DNA of 64,000 nucleotides from Nocardioides mesophilus (GTDB taxonomy: Bacteria; Actinomycetota; Actinomycetes; Propionibacteriales; Nocardioidaceae), in NCBI RefSeq assembly GCF_014395785.1, contig NZ_CP060713.1, forward strand, positions 1,702,501 through 1,766,500, given 5' to 3'. The notes beneath the pieces were generated by a model. The model was not told the DNA's origin. It was given only the letters and a program-made list of their open reading frames with translations, and made no database searches. The stretch's first letter is position 1; every line of letters begins with the position of its first letter. Both the position numbers and the translations under genes were made by a program. This document shows, piece by piece, positions 35,657 through 45,079 of this stretch.

Positions 35657-36195
35657 CGTGCCTCCCTCGCGTTCACGTCGTCGTGGTCCCGGACCGGGCC
35701 CGGTGGGGTGCTGCCGTGCTCGCTGAGCGAGGGGTCCACCCGCAGCTTGGCCAGCGCCTTGGACGCCTGGCTCTTCACGGTGCCGACCGAGCAGTCCAGC
35801 AGCCGGGCGGTCTCGGTCTCGGTGAGGTCCTCGAAGTAGCGCAGCACCACCACCGCCCGCTGCCGTCGCGGCAGCCGCCCCAGCGCCGTCCAGAGGTCCT
35901 GGTTGGTGTCGCTCGCGTCCTGGTGCCCGGTGTGGCCGGATTCGGGCAGCTCCTCGGTCGGGTGCTCGCCGCGCCACTTGCGCCGCCACCAGGAGGCGTA
36001 GGTGTTCACCAGGATCTTGCGCACGTAGGGCTCGGGGTCGCCGTCGATCCGACTCCAGCCGAACCAGGCCTTGGCCAGCGCGGTCTGCAGCAGGTCCTCG
36101 GCCAGCGCGTGCTCCCCGGTGAGCAGGTACGCCGTGCGCAGCAGCCGCCCGGACCGTGCCACGACGAAGCCGTCGAAGTCGGGCCGCTCGCCCAT
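35653..36195 (-). CDS. SigE-family ECF RNA polymerase sigma factor
   Basis: 180-aa sigma-70 factor. Region 2 covers about 8-75 (LRTAYLLTGEHALAEDLLQT, YVRKILVNTYASWWRR) and region 4 about 100-155 (ALGRLPRRQRAVVVLRYFEDL, LLDCSVGTVKSQASKALAKL). ATG at 36195 follows GGGGGAGA; a longer upstream frame lacks conservation. It is coupled to the downstream membrane protein, the usual sigma/anti-sigma arrangement. Confidence 0.9.
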   Translation of the reverse strand: MGERPDFDGFVVARSGRLLRTAYLLTGEHALAEDLLQTALAKAWFGWSRIDGDPEPYVRKILVNTYASWWRRKWRGEHPTEELPESGHTGHQDASDTNQDLWTALGRLPRRQRAVVVLRYFEDLTETETARLLDCSVGTVKSQASKALAKLRVDPSLSEHGSTPPGPVRDHDDVNAREAR

Positions 36196-36377
36196 CGCTC
36201 TCCCCCGATCGGGCCCGGGAGCCCGATCGGCCTCCCGGGTCGTGACGTGATGTGCCACCGGGGCACCTCGTGTGCTCACAGCGCCTCCCTCGTCGGCCGG
36301 CGTTCACCGGCTCCGAGGAGAAGTACCGGGTGGGCGGCCCGGAAGGTTGCCCCAGGGGGTGCCCGAGACCGACGTGG

Positions 36378-37127
36378 CTACTTCTTCTTGCGGTTCAGGA
36401 AGGCCAGCATCGCGGACTTCGCCTCGTCGGAGCCGAACAGCCGCGCCGACAGGGCGGCCAGGTCGGCGCCCTCACCGTCGATCCGCTCGACCAGGTGCCG
36501 GCCGAGGAGCTGCTTGGTCTCGCGGAGCCCCTGCGGGTTGCCCTTGACCAGCGCGGCGCAGACCTCGCGGACCCGGGTCGCGAGATCGGCCTCCGGAACC
36601 GCCTCGGTGACCAGGCCGATCGCGGCGGCCGCCGTACCGTCGAAGACCTCGCCGGTGAGGAAGGTCGCGGCGGCGGCGCGGTCGGTCATCCGGGGCAGCA
36701 CGGTGAGCGAGATCGCGGCCGGGGTCAGCCCGAGCCGGACCTCGGTGAAGGCGTACGTCGCGTCCTCGGCGCTGACCGCGACGTCGGAGGCCGCGACGAT
36801 CCCGATCCCGCCGGCCCGGACGTTGCCGTGCACCTGCGTGACCACCGGCTTGGCCAGCGTCACGATCCGGCGCTGCAGGTCCACCAGCACCCCGGCGGCC
36901 TTCTCCATGCCCTCCCCGCTGGCCTCGGAGAGGTCGGCGCCGGAGCAGAAGGTGCGACCGTGGGCCCGGATCAGCACCACCTTGACCGCGTCGTCGGCCT
37001 CGGCGCGCTCGAAGCCCGCGAGCAGCTCGGTGACCAGCTGCTTCGACAGCGCGTTGCGGTTGTGCGGGCTGTCCAGCGTCAGGGTGGCCACCTGCTCGGC
37101 CACCTCGTAGTGCACCCGCTCGGTCAT
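36378..37127 (-). CDS. Enoyl-CoA hydratase/isomerase family protein (AtuE/LiuC-like)
   Basis: 249-aa crotonase-fold enzyme. Oxyanion-hole strands are FCSGADLSE and VHGNVRAGGIGIVAASD; the C-terminal helix ends in NRKKK. ATG at 37127 follows GAGGAG by six bases. It is the last gene of the acyl-CoA catabolic run, separated from it by 81 bases. By context it would hydrate the glutaconyl-type enoyl-CoA formed by the carboxylase (methylglutaconyl- or isohexenyl-glutaconyl-CoA hydratase). Confidence 0.82.
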   Translation of the reverse strand: MTERVHYEVAEQVATLTLDSPHNRNALSKQLVTELLAGFERAEADDAVKVVLIRAHGRTFCSGADLSEASGEGMEKAAGVLVDLQRRIVTLAKPVVTQVHGNVRAGGIGIVAASDVAVSAEDATYAFTEVRLGLTPAAISLTVLPRMTDRAAAATFLTGEVFDGTAAAAIGLVTEAVPEADLATRVREVCAALVKGNPQGLRETKQLLGRHLVERIDGEGADLAALSARLFGSDEAKSAMLAFLNRKKK

Positions 37128-37208
37128 CGCGCGCTCCTCGGCTCGTCTCACCGGACGTCATGAAGGACGAGGCCTCTTGCCTCGCCGACGTACGACGTCC
37201 GGGGTGGG

Positions 37209-38369
37209 TCAGTAGGACTTCGGGAGGCCCAGGGTATGGGTGCCGACGAAGTTCAGGATCATCTCCCGGCTGACCGGCGCGATCCGGGTGGCGCGGGAGG
37301 CGACGAGCAGCCCCGCCATGCCGTACTCGCTGGTGATCCCGTTCCCGCCGTGCACCTGCACCGCCCGGTCCGCGGCCGCGCAGGCGGCCTCGCCGGCGGC
37401 GTACTTCGCCATGTTCGCGGCCTCCCCGGCCCCCATGTCGTCACCGGCGTCGTAGAGCGCCGCCGCCTTCTGGGTCATCAGCCGGGCCAGCTCGATCTCG
37501 ATCTTGGACTGCGCGAGCGGGTGCGCGACGGCCTGGTGCGCCCCGATCGGTACGTCGAAGACCTCCCGGCCCTTCACGTAGTCGGTCGCCTTCGCCAGCG
37601 CGAACCGGCCGATCCCGGTAGCGAACGCGGCCGCCATGATCCGCTCCGGGTTCAGCCCGGCGAACAGCTGCACCAGGCCGGCATTCTCGTCACCGACCAG
37701 CGCGTCGGCGGGCAGCCGGACGTCGTCGATGAACACGGTGAACTGCTTCTCGGGGCTGACGATCTCCATGTCGATCGTCTGGAACTCGAAGCCGGGGCTG
37801 TCGGTCGGCACCACGAACAGGCACGGCTTCAGCTTGCCGGTGCGGGCGTCCTCGGCGCGGGCGACCACCAGCACCGCCTGCGCCTCGTCGACGCCGGAGA
37901 TGTAGATCTTGCGGCCGTTGAGCACCCACTCGTCGCCGTCGCGGCGGGCGGTGGTGGTCAGCTTGTGGCTGTTCGAGCCGGCGTCCGGCTCGGTGATCGC
38001 GAACGCCATCGTGGTCGTGCCCTCGGCGATCCCCGGCAGCCAGCGCCGCTTCTGCTGCTCGGTGCCGAACCGGCCGATCACGGTCCCGCAGATGGCGGGC
38101 GAGACCACCATCATCAGCAGCGGGCAGCCCTGGGCGGCGAGCTCCTCGCAGACCGCGGCCAGGTCGCCGATGCCGCCCCCGCCGCCGCCGTACTCCTCGG
38201 GGATCGCCACCCCGAGGTAGCCGTGCCGGCCGATCTCGAGCCACAGGTCGGTGGTCTTGCCGCCGCTGCGGGCCTGCTTCACGAAGTAGTCGCGGCCGTA
38301 GCCGGCGGCGAGCTTGGCCACCTCCTTGCGCAGCGTCAGGCGCTCGTCGGACTCGGTGAACGTGCTCAT
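37209..38369 (-). CDS. Acyl-CoA dehydrogenase (first of two)
   Basis: 386-aa FAD flavoenzyme. Seen are FAITEPDAGSNSHK (FAD/acyl site), ISGVDEAQAVLVVA, and the C-terminal QVHGGNGITSEYGMAGLLVASR signature. It would oxidise a branched acyl-CoA (isovaleryl- or citronellyl-type) to the 2,3-enoyl-CoA. ATG at 38369 overlaps the biotin carboxylase stop (ATGA) and has AAGGAG inside the upstream gene. The catalytic base is not the usual Glu of EYP in this segment and was not assigned. Confidence 0.87.
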   Translation of the reverse strand: MSTFTESDERLTLRKEVAKLAAGYGRDYFVKQARSGGKTTDLWLEIGRHGYLGVAIPEEYGGGGGGIGDLAAVCEELAAQGCPLLMMVVSPAICGTVIGRFGTEQQKRRWLPGIAEGTTTMAFAITEPDAGSNSHKLTTTARRDGDEWVLNGRKIYISGVDEAQAVLVVARAEDARTGKLKPCLFVVPTDSPGFEFQTIDMEIVSPEKQFTVFIDDVRLPADALVGDENAGLVQLFAGLNPERIMAAAFATGIGRFALAKATDYVKGREVFDVPIGAHQAVAHPLAQSKIEIELARLMTQKAAALYDAGDDMGAGEAANMAKYAAGEAACAAADRAVQVHGGNGITSEYGMAGLLVASRATRIAPVSREMILNFVGTHTLGLPKSY

Positions 38370-40423
38370 GCCGGATCTCCTTCGTCGGTGGTGCCGCGGG
38401 CAGGGCTGGTCGGGTGCGCGGGGGTCGGGCCCGCGGGGGACGCCGGCGTGACCACGGCCAGCACCGCGCCCGCGCTCACCTGGTCGCCGGTCGTCACGGC
38501 GAGCGCGGAGACCGTCCCGGCGTGCGGGGCGGTCACGGTGTGCTGCATCTTCATCGCCTCCAGGACCAGCACCGGCTGGCCCGCGACCACCGCGGCGCCG
38601 ACCGCGACGGTCACCGCGACCACCGAGCCGGGCATCGGCGCGAGCAGCGAACCGGTGGCGACCTGGTCGGCGGGGTCGGCGAACCGGGGGGTACGTCGCA
38701 GCGCGACATGTCCCAGGTCGGACTCGACGTCGACGTGCTCCGCACCCGGCCGGCCGGCCGGGTCGACGTGCACCTCGAAGGTGCGGCGCAGCCCGCCCCG
38801 CTCGACGACCACCCGGTCCGGTCCGGCCGCGAGCACGGTGAGGTCGAGGTCCGCGGCGCGGTATCCGGTGCGGCCGCCGCTCCAGCGGACCTCCACCTGC
38901 TCACCGGCCACCTCGAAGCAGGTGCTGTGCGGGGCGGAGGCGACGTTGCGCCAGCCGACCGGGATCCCCGCCTGGACGGTGCGGTGGGCGGCGGCGCGTT
39001 CGGCGAGCGCGACCGTCGCCGCGAACGCGGAGAGCCGGACCGCGTCCGGATCGGCCGGCCCCAGCAGCTCGCCGAGGTCGAGGCCGTCGAGGAAGGTGGT
39101 GGTCATCTCGGCGTCCCGCAGCACCGGGTGCCGCAGCAGTGCGACCAGCAGGTCCCGGTTGGTGCGCAGGCCGTGGATCCGGCTGCGGCGCAGCACGTCG
39201 GCCAGCCGGCGCAGCGCCTCCGCCCGGGTCGGCGCCCAGGCGACCAGCTTGGCGAGCATCGCGTCGTAGTGGGTGCCCACCTCGTCTCCCGCGGCGAACC
39301 CGGCGTCGAGCCGGACCCCGAAGTCGCCGGGCCGCTCCAGCTCGGCGGCGACGTCCGGCACGTCGAAGCGGGTCAGCCGGCCGCTCTGCGGGGCCCAGCC
39401 GGCCGCCGGGTCCTCGGCGTAGAGCCGGACCTCGACGGCGTGCCCGCGCGGCGTCCCGGGCCGCGGGGCCGGCCGACCGCCCTCGGCGGCCTCGATCTGC
39501 AGCGCGACCAGGTCGACGCCGTAGACGCACTCGGTGACCGGATGCTCCACCTGGAGCCGGGTGTTCATCTCCAGGAACCAGAACCGCGCGGTGCCCGGGT
39601 CGTAGAGGAACTCCACGGTGCCGGCCCCGACGTAGCTGACCGCCAGCGCGGCGGCTCGGGCCGCGGCGTACATCGCCTCCAGGGTCTCCTCGGCGATCCC
39701 GGGCGGCGGCGCCTCCTCGATCACCTTCTGGTGCCGGCGCTGCACCGAGCAGTCCCGGGCGCCGAGCACCACGACCTCGGTGCCGTGGTGGTCGCCCCAG
39801 ACCTGCACCTCGACGTGCCGGCTGCGCTCGACGTAGGGCTCGCAGAAGACGGTCGGGTCGCCGAACGCCGAGGCGGCCTCGTGCGCGGCGCGCTCGACCT
39901 GCGCGGCGGCGTCGGCGAGCGCGCGGACCACCCGCATGCCCCGGCCGCCGCCGCCGGCGGACGCCTTCACCAGCACCGGCAGGTCCGCGGCGGTGAGCGC
40001 CTCGGGCGAGAGCTCCTCGAGCACCGGCACCCCGGCGGCCGAGACCAGCTTCTTGGCGCCGACCTTGGAGCCCATCTGCTCGATCGCCTCCGGCGGCGGC
40101 CCCACCCAGGTCAGCCCGGCCGCGATCACCTGCCGGGCGAAGTCGGCGTTCTCGGAGAGGAAGCCGTAGCCGGGGTGGACTGCGTCCGCGCCGGTGCGCA
40201 GCGCGGCCGCGACGACCAGGTCGCCGCGCAGGTAGGTCTGCGCGGGGGTGCTGCCGGGGAGCCGGACCGCGAGGTCCGCCTCGGCGACGAAGGGCAGCCC
40301 CGCGTCGGGGTCGGAGTGCACGGCGACCGTGCCGATGCCGAGGTCGCGGCACGTCTGGAACACCCGGCGGGCGATCTCGCCGCGGTTCGCGACCAGCAGC
40401 CGCTCGATGGTGGGCACTCGCAT
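38366..40423 (-). CDS. Acyl-CoA carboxylase biotin-carrying alpha subunit (MCC/GCC type)
   Basis: 685-aa protein: biotin carboxylase (1-450; LLVANRGEIARRVF, KASAGGGGRGMR, EMNTRLQVEHPVTE), a linker domain, and biotinyl domain with the biotinylated Lys in VLEAMKMQHTV. With the downstream-encoded... upstream-lying carboxyltransferase gene it forms a 3-methylcrotonyl- or geranyl-CoA carboxylase. ATG at 40423 overlaps the preceding stop by one base (TGATG). Low-complexity Pro/Ala/Thr tail follows the biotin domain. Confidence 0.9.
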   Translation of the reverse strand: MRVPTIERLLVANRGEIARRVFQTCRDLGIGTVAVHSDPDAGLPFVAEADLAVRLPGSTPAQTYLRGDLVVAAALRTGADAVHPGYGFLSENADFARQVIAAGLTWVGPPPEAIEQMGSKVGAKKLVSAAGVPVLEELSPEALTAADLPVLVKASAGGGGRGMRVVRALADAAAQVERAAHEAASAFGDPTVFCEPYVERSRHVEVQVWGDHHGTEVVVLGARDCSVQRRHQKVIEEAPPPGIAEETLEAMYAAARAAALAVSYVGAGTVEFLYDPGTARFWFLEMNTRLQVEHPVTECVYGVDLVALQIEAAEGGRPAPRPGTPRGHAVEVRLYAEDPAAGWAPQSGRLTRFDVPDVAAELERPGDFGVRLDAGFAAGDEVGTHYDAMLAKLVAWAPTRAEALRRLADVLRRSRIHGLRTNRDLLVALLRHPVLRDAEMTTTFLDGLDLGELLGPADPDAVRLSAFAATVALAERAAAHRTVQAGIPVGWRNVASAPHSTCFEVAGEQVEVRWSGGRTGYRAADLDLTVLAAGPDRVVVERGGLRRTFEVHVDPAGRPGAEHVDVESDLGHVALRRTPRFADPADQVATGSLLAPMPGSVVAVTVAVGAAVVAGQPVLVLEAMKMQHTVTAPHAGTVSALAVTTGDQVSAGAVLAVVTPASPAGPTPAHPTSPARGTTDEGDPA

Positions 40424-42033
40424 CACATCCTGAAGACGCCGAAGCGGTCGGTGCCCCGGATCGGGGCGTTCTCGATCACGGACAGGCAGAGGCCCAGCAC
40501 GGTGCGGGTGTCGCGGGGGTCGATGACGCCGTCGTCGTAGACCATCCCGGAGAGCACGAACGGCAGGCTCTGCTCCTCGACCTGCTGCTCGACATAGGCC
40601 CGCATCTGCGCGTCGGCCTCCTCGTCGTACGGCTGCCCCTTGGCCTCCGCGGCCTGCCGGGACACGATCGAGAGCACGCCGGCGAGCTGGGCCGGCCCCA
40701 TCACCGCGGACTTCGCGCTCGGCCAGGTGAACAGGAACCGCGGGTCGTAGGCGCGCCCGCACATGCCGTAGTTCCCGGCGCCGTAGGAGGCGCCCATCAT
40801 GATCGAGAGGTGCGGCACCGTGGAGTTGCTGACCGCGTTGATCATCAGCGCGCCGTGCTTGATGATGCCGCCCTGCTCGTACTCCTTGCCGACCATGTAG
40901 CCGGTGGTGTTGTGCAGGAACAGCAGCGGTACGTCGACCTGGTTGGCCAGCTGGATGAACTGCGCCGCCTTCTGAGACTCCTCGCTGAACAGCACCCCCT
41001 GCGCGTTGGCGAGGATGCCGATCTGCCGCCCGTGCAGCCGCGCCCAGCCGGTGACCAGACTGGGGCCGTAGAGCGGCTTGAACTCGTCGAAGACCACCTC
41101 GTTGCCCGGCCCCGGCCCGTCGCAGATCCGGACGATCACCTGGCGCGGGTCGAACGGCTCCTTGAGGTCGACGGGGATCAGGTCGAGCAGCCCCTCGGGG
41201 TCCTGCTCCGGCTCGGCGAAGCCCGGCCGGCCGGGCGGGCCCGGGACGCCGACTGCCTTGCGGTGGTTCAGCCGCGCCACGATCCGGCGGCCGATCCGGA
41301 TCGCGTCGCGCTCGTCGAGGGCGAGGTAGTCGGCCAGCCCGGAGGTGCGCGCGTGCATCTCCGCGCCGCCGAGCGACTCGTCGTCGGACTCCTCGCCGGT
41401 GGCCATCTTCACCAGCGGCGGGCCGCCGAGGAACACCTTGGCCTGCTCCTTGACCATCACCACGTAGTCGCTCATCCCGGGCACGTAGGCGCCGCCGGCG
41501 GTGGAGTTGCCGAACACCAGCGCGATGGTTGGGGTGCGGGCCGCGCTGGCCCGGGTGAGGTCGCGGAACAGCGCGCCGCCGGGGATGAAGATCTCCCGCT
41601 GGGTCTGCAGGTCCGCGCCGCCGGACTCGACCAGGTTGATGCTCGGCAGCCGGTTCTCGCGGGCGATCTGCGCGGCCCGGAACACCTTCTTCACCGTCCA
41701 CGGGTTGCTGGCGCCGCCGCGGACGGTCGGGTCGTTGGCGATCACCATGCACTCGACGCCCTCGACCACCCCGATCCCGGTGACCACCGAGGCGCCGACC
41801 GGGAAGTCGGTCCCCCAGCCGGCCAGCGGGGAGAGCTCGAGGAAGGCCGACCCCTCGTCGAGGAGCAGCTCGATCCGTTCCCGGGCGGTCAGCTTGCCCC
41901 GCGCGCGGTGCCGGGCGACGTACTTCTCCCCGCCGCCCTCGACCGCCTTGGCGTGCTCGGCGTCGAGCGCCGCGAGCTTCTCCAGCATCGCCGCCCGGCG
42001 CGTGCCCGCCTCGGGGCCGGCGTCGACGCTCAT
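40423..42033 (-). CDS. Acyl-CoA carboxylase carboxyltransferase beta subunit (MCC/GCC type)
   Basis: 536-aa crotonase-superfamily dimeric domain protein. Visible are the RERIELLLDEGSAFLELS opening, NSTAGGAYVPGMSDYVV (carboxybiotin side) and GASYGAGNYGMCGRAYDPRF (acyl-CoA side). It accepts the carboxyl group from the biotin subunit. ATG at 42033 overlaps the previous stop (ATGA). Methylcrotonyl-CoA (leucine) and geranyl-CoA (acyclic terpenes) carboxylases cannot be separated by eye; AtuA in the same operon favours the terpene or a mixed role. Confidence 0.9.
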   Translation of the reverse strand: MSVDAGPEAGTRRAAMLEKLAALDAEHAKAVEGGGEKYVARHRARGKLTARERIELLLDEGSAFLELSPLAGWGTDFPVGASVVTGIGVVEGVECMVIANDPTVRGGASNPWTVKKVFRAAQIARENRLPSINLVESGGADLQTQREIFIPGGALFRDLTRASAARTPTIALVFGNSTAGGAYVPGMSDYVVMVKEQAKVFLGGPPLVKMATGEESDDESLGGAEMHARTSGLADYLALDERDAIRIGRRIVARLNHRKAVGVPGPPGRPGFAEPEQDPEGLLDLIPVDLKEPFDPRQVIVRICDGPGPGNEVVFDEFKPLYGPSLVTGWARLHGRQIGILANAQGVLFSEESQKAAQFIQLANQVDVPLLFLHNTTGYMVGKEYEQGGIIKHGALMINAVSNSTVPHLSIMMGASYGAGNYGMCGRAYDPRFLFTWPSAKSAVMGPAQLAGVLSIVSRQAAEAKGQPYDEEADAQMRAYVEQQVEEQSLPFVLSGMVYDDGVIDPRDTRTVLGLCLSVIENAPIRGTDRFGVFRM

Positions 42034-43187
42034 GCGGTGTAGCCCAGCAGCTTGGCGTTCAGGTCGTTGAGCACCTCGGTGGCTCCTCCTCCGATTCCGA
42101 GGATCCGGGCGTCGCGGTAGTGCCGCTCCACCTCGGTCCCGTGCATGTAGCCGGCGCCGCCGAAGATCTGCACCGCCTGGCTGCAGACCCACTCCGCGGT
42201 CTCCACGGCGGTCGCCTTCGCGTGCAGCGCCTCGACCAGTGGGCTCTCCCCCGCGACGTGCCGCCGGGCGACGTCGCGGGTGTAGGTCCGGGCCACGTCG
42301 ACCCGCCGGTGCATGTCGACGAGCTTGTGCCGGACCACCTGGCGGGCCGCGAGCGGCTTCCCGAACGTCTGCCGGTCCTGGGCGTACGCCGCGGCCAGGT
42401 CCAGCGAGCGCGCCGCGATCCCGTAGCCGTGCGCGGCCAGGGCGAGCCGCTCGACCACGAAGGCGTCCGCGATCTGCGCGAAGCCGGTGCCCTCCGCCCC
42501 GACCAGGTTCGCGGCCGGCACCCGGACGTCGGTGAAGGACAGCTCCGCGGTGTCCGAGCAGTGCCAGCCCATCTTGGTCAGCGACCGGGTGACCTCGAAG
42601 CCGGGCGTGCCCTTCTCCACGACCAGCAGGCTGATGCCGGCGTGGCCGGGGCCGCCGGTGCGGACCGCGGTGGTGACGAAGTCGGCGCGCGCCCCGGAGG
42701 TGATGAACGTCTTGGCGCCGTTGACCACGTAGTGGTCGCCGCCGGGGTCGGTGCGGCGTACGGCGGTGGTGCGGAGGTTCGCGACGTCGGAGCCGCCGCC
42801 CGGCTCGGTGATCGCCAGCGCGCCGATCGTCGAGCCGGCCAGCGTGGGCCGGACGAACCGGTCCACGAGGTCCGGGTCGCCGGCAGCGACCAGGTGCGGC
42901 AGCGCGATCCCGCTGGTGAACAGCGCCGCGAGCAGCCCGCTCGAGGCGCCGGCGTCGGTGAACGCCTCGCTGACGGCGAGCGCGTCCAGGAACGTGCCGC
43001 CGCTGCCGCCGTACTCCTCGGGAACCCCCAGCCCGAGCAGACCGAGCTTCGCCGCCTTGACGTGCAGGTCGCGCGGGACCTCGCCGGCGTCCTCCCACTC
43101 CTGCAGGTGCGGGACGACCTCCGCGCGCACGAACGCCCGGGCGCTCTCGCGCAGCGCCTCCTGCTCCACGGTCCAGAATCCGCTCAC
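42030..43187 (-). CDS. Acyl-CoA dehydrogenase (second of two)
   Basis: 385-aa flavoenzyme with ALAITEPGGGSDVANLRT, FITSGARADFVTTAVRT and the C-terminal FGGAGYMHGTEVERHYRDAR signature. GTG at 43187 (SGFWTVEQ) overlaps the AtuA stop (GTGA). It is of the AtuD/isovaleryl-CoA dehydrogenase group by context. Confidence 0.88.
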   Translation of the reverse strand: MSGFWTVEQEALRESARAFVRAEVVPHLQEWEDAGEVPRDLHVKAAKLGLLGLGVPEEYGGSGGTFLDALAVSEAFTDAGASSGLLAALFTSGIALPHLVAAGDPDLVDRFVRPTLAGSTIGALAITEPGGGSDVANLRTTAVRRTDPGGDHYVVNGAKTFITSGARADFVTTAVRTGGPGHAGISLLVVEKGTPGFEVTRSLTKMGWHCSDTAELSFTDVRVPAANLVGAEGTGFAQIADAFVVERLALAAHGYGIAARSLDLAAAYAQDRQTFGKPLAARQVVRHKLVDMHRRVDVARTYTRDVARRHVAGESPLVEALHAKATAVETAEWVCSQAVQIFGGAGYMHGTEVERHYRDARILGIGGGATEVLNDLNAKLLGYTA

Positions 43188-45079
43188 AGCAGGGCCTCCG
43201 GGATGTCGACGTGGCGGGACCGGATCCACTCGCCCAGCGCCTTGGCCTGCGGGTCGAAGCGCGACGACGCGGCGACGCCCTCCCCGAGGAGCCCGTGCAG
43301 CAGCACGTTGACCCCGCCGAGGTTGGGCAGGTCGAAGACCTCGACGTGCAGGTCTTCCGCCTCCGGCAGCAGCCGCTTCACCAGCGCCGGCGTCACCAGG
43401 TCGAGCAGCCAGGCCACTCGGTCCGGGCGCGCCGCGGCGTCCCTCGCCCACAGCCCGATGTTGGCGTCGCCGCCCTTGTCGCCGGAGCGCGCGTGCACGA
43501 TCGTGCCCAGCGGCGCCCTGCGCGTCGGCCCCGCCGCCAGCTGCGAGGCGGACGGAGCACGACGGAGGGGGCGGGGCTGGGGCCCGGCCGCCGGACTGCG
43601 CACCGCAGCGCCGGCGGGGACACCCCCCGCCGGCTGCGAGGCGGACGGAGCACGGCGGAGGGGGCGGGGCTGGGGCCCGGGCATGGCGGGCGAGCGAGGA
43701 ACGAGCGAGCGGGTGTCCCCGCCCCCTCCGTCGGGCGCAGTCCGCCGGACCGGCACCGGGTTCCCCTCCACCAGCACGCGCTCGGTGACGGCGTCGCGGG
43801 GGACGTAGCCGGCGCGGTAGACGCCGTACGGCGTGGCCGGGGCCGGCGGGGCGGTGAGGGTGAAGCCGGGGTAGGACGCCAGCGCCAGCTCGACGAGCGG
43901 GGCGGTGAACCCCTTGCCGGCGACCTGCGGGTCGGGATCGCGGACGTTGATCCGCAGGCGGGCGGAGGCGGTCTCCTCGGTCGCGGCGTCCTCGCGGTCG
44001 GTCCGGGCCAGCGACCACTCGACGGCGGCGGGCGGCCGGGCGGCGAGGGCGGCCTCGACCTGGGCGCGGGCCCAGTCGGCCTTGGCGTCGATGTCGAGCC
44101 CGACCAGGACGAGCTCGGCCATGTTGCGGAAGCCGCCGAGGAAGTTCAGGCAGACCTTGAGCTGCTCGGGCGGCGCGGAGCCGCGGACCCCGGAGACGCC
44201 GACCCGGTCGGTTCCGTCGATGGAGAGCTCGATGGTGTCCAGGTGGGTGGTCACGTCGGGGCCGAGGTAGGCGGGGCCCTGGATCTCGTACATCAGCTGG
44301 GCGGTCACCGTGTCGACGGTGACCGCGCCGCCGGTGCCGTCGTGCTTGGTGATGACGCAGGAGCCGTCGGCGGCGACCTCGGCGACCGGGAAGCCGAGCG
44401 GCGCGGTGTCGGGGTGGAGGTCGCGGAAGCCGGAGAAGTTCCCGCCGGTGGCCTGGGTGCCGCACTCGATGATGTGGCCGGCGACCGTGGCACCGGCCAG
44501 CTCGTCGTACGACGTCCGCGTCCAGCCGTGCCGGGCGATGGCCGGACCGACCACGAGGGAGGCGTCGGTGACCCGGCCGGTGACGACGACGTCGGCGCCG
44601 GCGCCGAGGGCGGCGGCGATGCCGAACGCGCCGAGGTAGGCGTTGGCGGTGAGCGGCTTGCCCAGCCGGGGGTCGGTCAGCCCGAGCTCGTCGGCGCGGT
44701 CGAGCAGCTGGTCGCCGTCGAGGTGCGCGATCGTGACGTCGAGGCCCAGGCCGGTGGCGACCTCGCGGAGCCTGTCGGCGAGACCGGCCGGGTTCAGGCC
44801 GCCGGCGTTCGCGACGATCCGGACCCCCCTCTCCACGGCGAGCCCGAGGCACTCCTCGGCCTGCCGGACGAAGGTCCGGGCGTAGCCGAGCGCGGGGTCC
44901 TTCAGCTGGTCCTTGCCGAGGATCAGCAGCGTGAGCTCGGCCAGGTAGTCGCCGGTGAGCACGTCGAGCGAGCCGCCCTCGAGCATCTCGCGCATCGCGG
45001 ACAGCCGGTCGCCGTAGAAGCCGCTGCAGTTGCCGACTCGCAGCGGCGAGCTCGCGGGGCCGGGGCCGGGGCCGGTCAT
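43184..45079 (-). CDS. atuA: Acyclic terpene utilisation AtuA-family protein
   Basis: 631-aa protein. The N-terminal DUF1446/AtuA domain (about 1-440) begins RVGNCSGFYGDRLSAMREML and includes NAGGLNP, VTGRVTDASLVVGP and CGTQATGGNFSGF; a C-terminal AtuA-like alpha/beta domain begins LGTIVHARSGDKGGDANIGLW. Between them is an unusual linker of about 60 residues that contains a duplicated RPLRRAPSASQ segment. ATG at 45079 overlaps the preceding stop (ATGA). AtuA is essential for citronellol/geraniol growth in Pseudomonas, biochemical role unknown. Confidence 0.88.
   Translation of the reverse strand: MTGPGPGPASSPLRVGNCSGFYGDRLSAMREMLEGGSLDVLTGDYLAELTLLILGKDQLKDPALGYARTFVRQAEECLGLAVERGVRIVANAGGLNPAGLADRLREVATGLGLDVTIAHLDGDQLLDRADELGLTDPRLGKPLTANAYLGAFGIAAALGAGADVVVTGRVTDASLVVGPAIARHGWTRTSYDELAGATVAGHIIECGTQATGGNFSGFRDLHPDTAPLGFPVAEVAADGSCVITKHDGTGGAVTVDTVTAQLMYEIQGPAYLGPDVTTHLDTIELSIDGTDRVGVSGVRGSAPPEQLKVCLNFLGGFRNMAELVLVGLDIDAKADWARAQVEAALAARPPAAVEWSLARTDREDAATEETASARLRINVRDPDPQVAGKGFTAPLVELALASYPGFTLTAPPAPATPYGVYRAGYVPRDAVTERVLVEGNPVPVRRTAPDGGGGDTRSLVPRSPAMPGPQPRPLRRAPSASQPAGGVPAGAAVRSPAAGPQPRPLRRAPSASQLAAGPTRRAPLGTIVHARSGDKGGDANIGLWARDAAARPDRVAWLLDLVTPALVKRLLPEAEDLHVEVFDLPNLGGVNVLLHGLLGEGVAASSRFDPQAKALGEWIRSRHVDIPEALL
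43540..43680 (-). repeat. Direct repeat inside the AtuA linker (2 x 48 bp, 93-bp period)
   Basis: Copies at 43540-43587 and 43633-43680 differ at one or two bases; both read GCTGCGAGGCGGACGGAGCA at the left on the + strand. The 93-base period keeps the reading frame, so the insert is translated as two copies of PQPRPLRRAPSASQ. The DNA looks like an intergenic repeat that has entered a gene at a permissive domain boundary. Confidence 0.85.
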
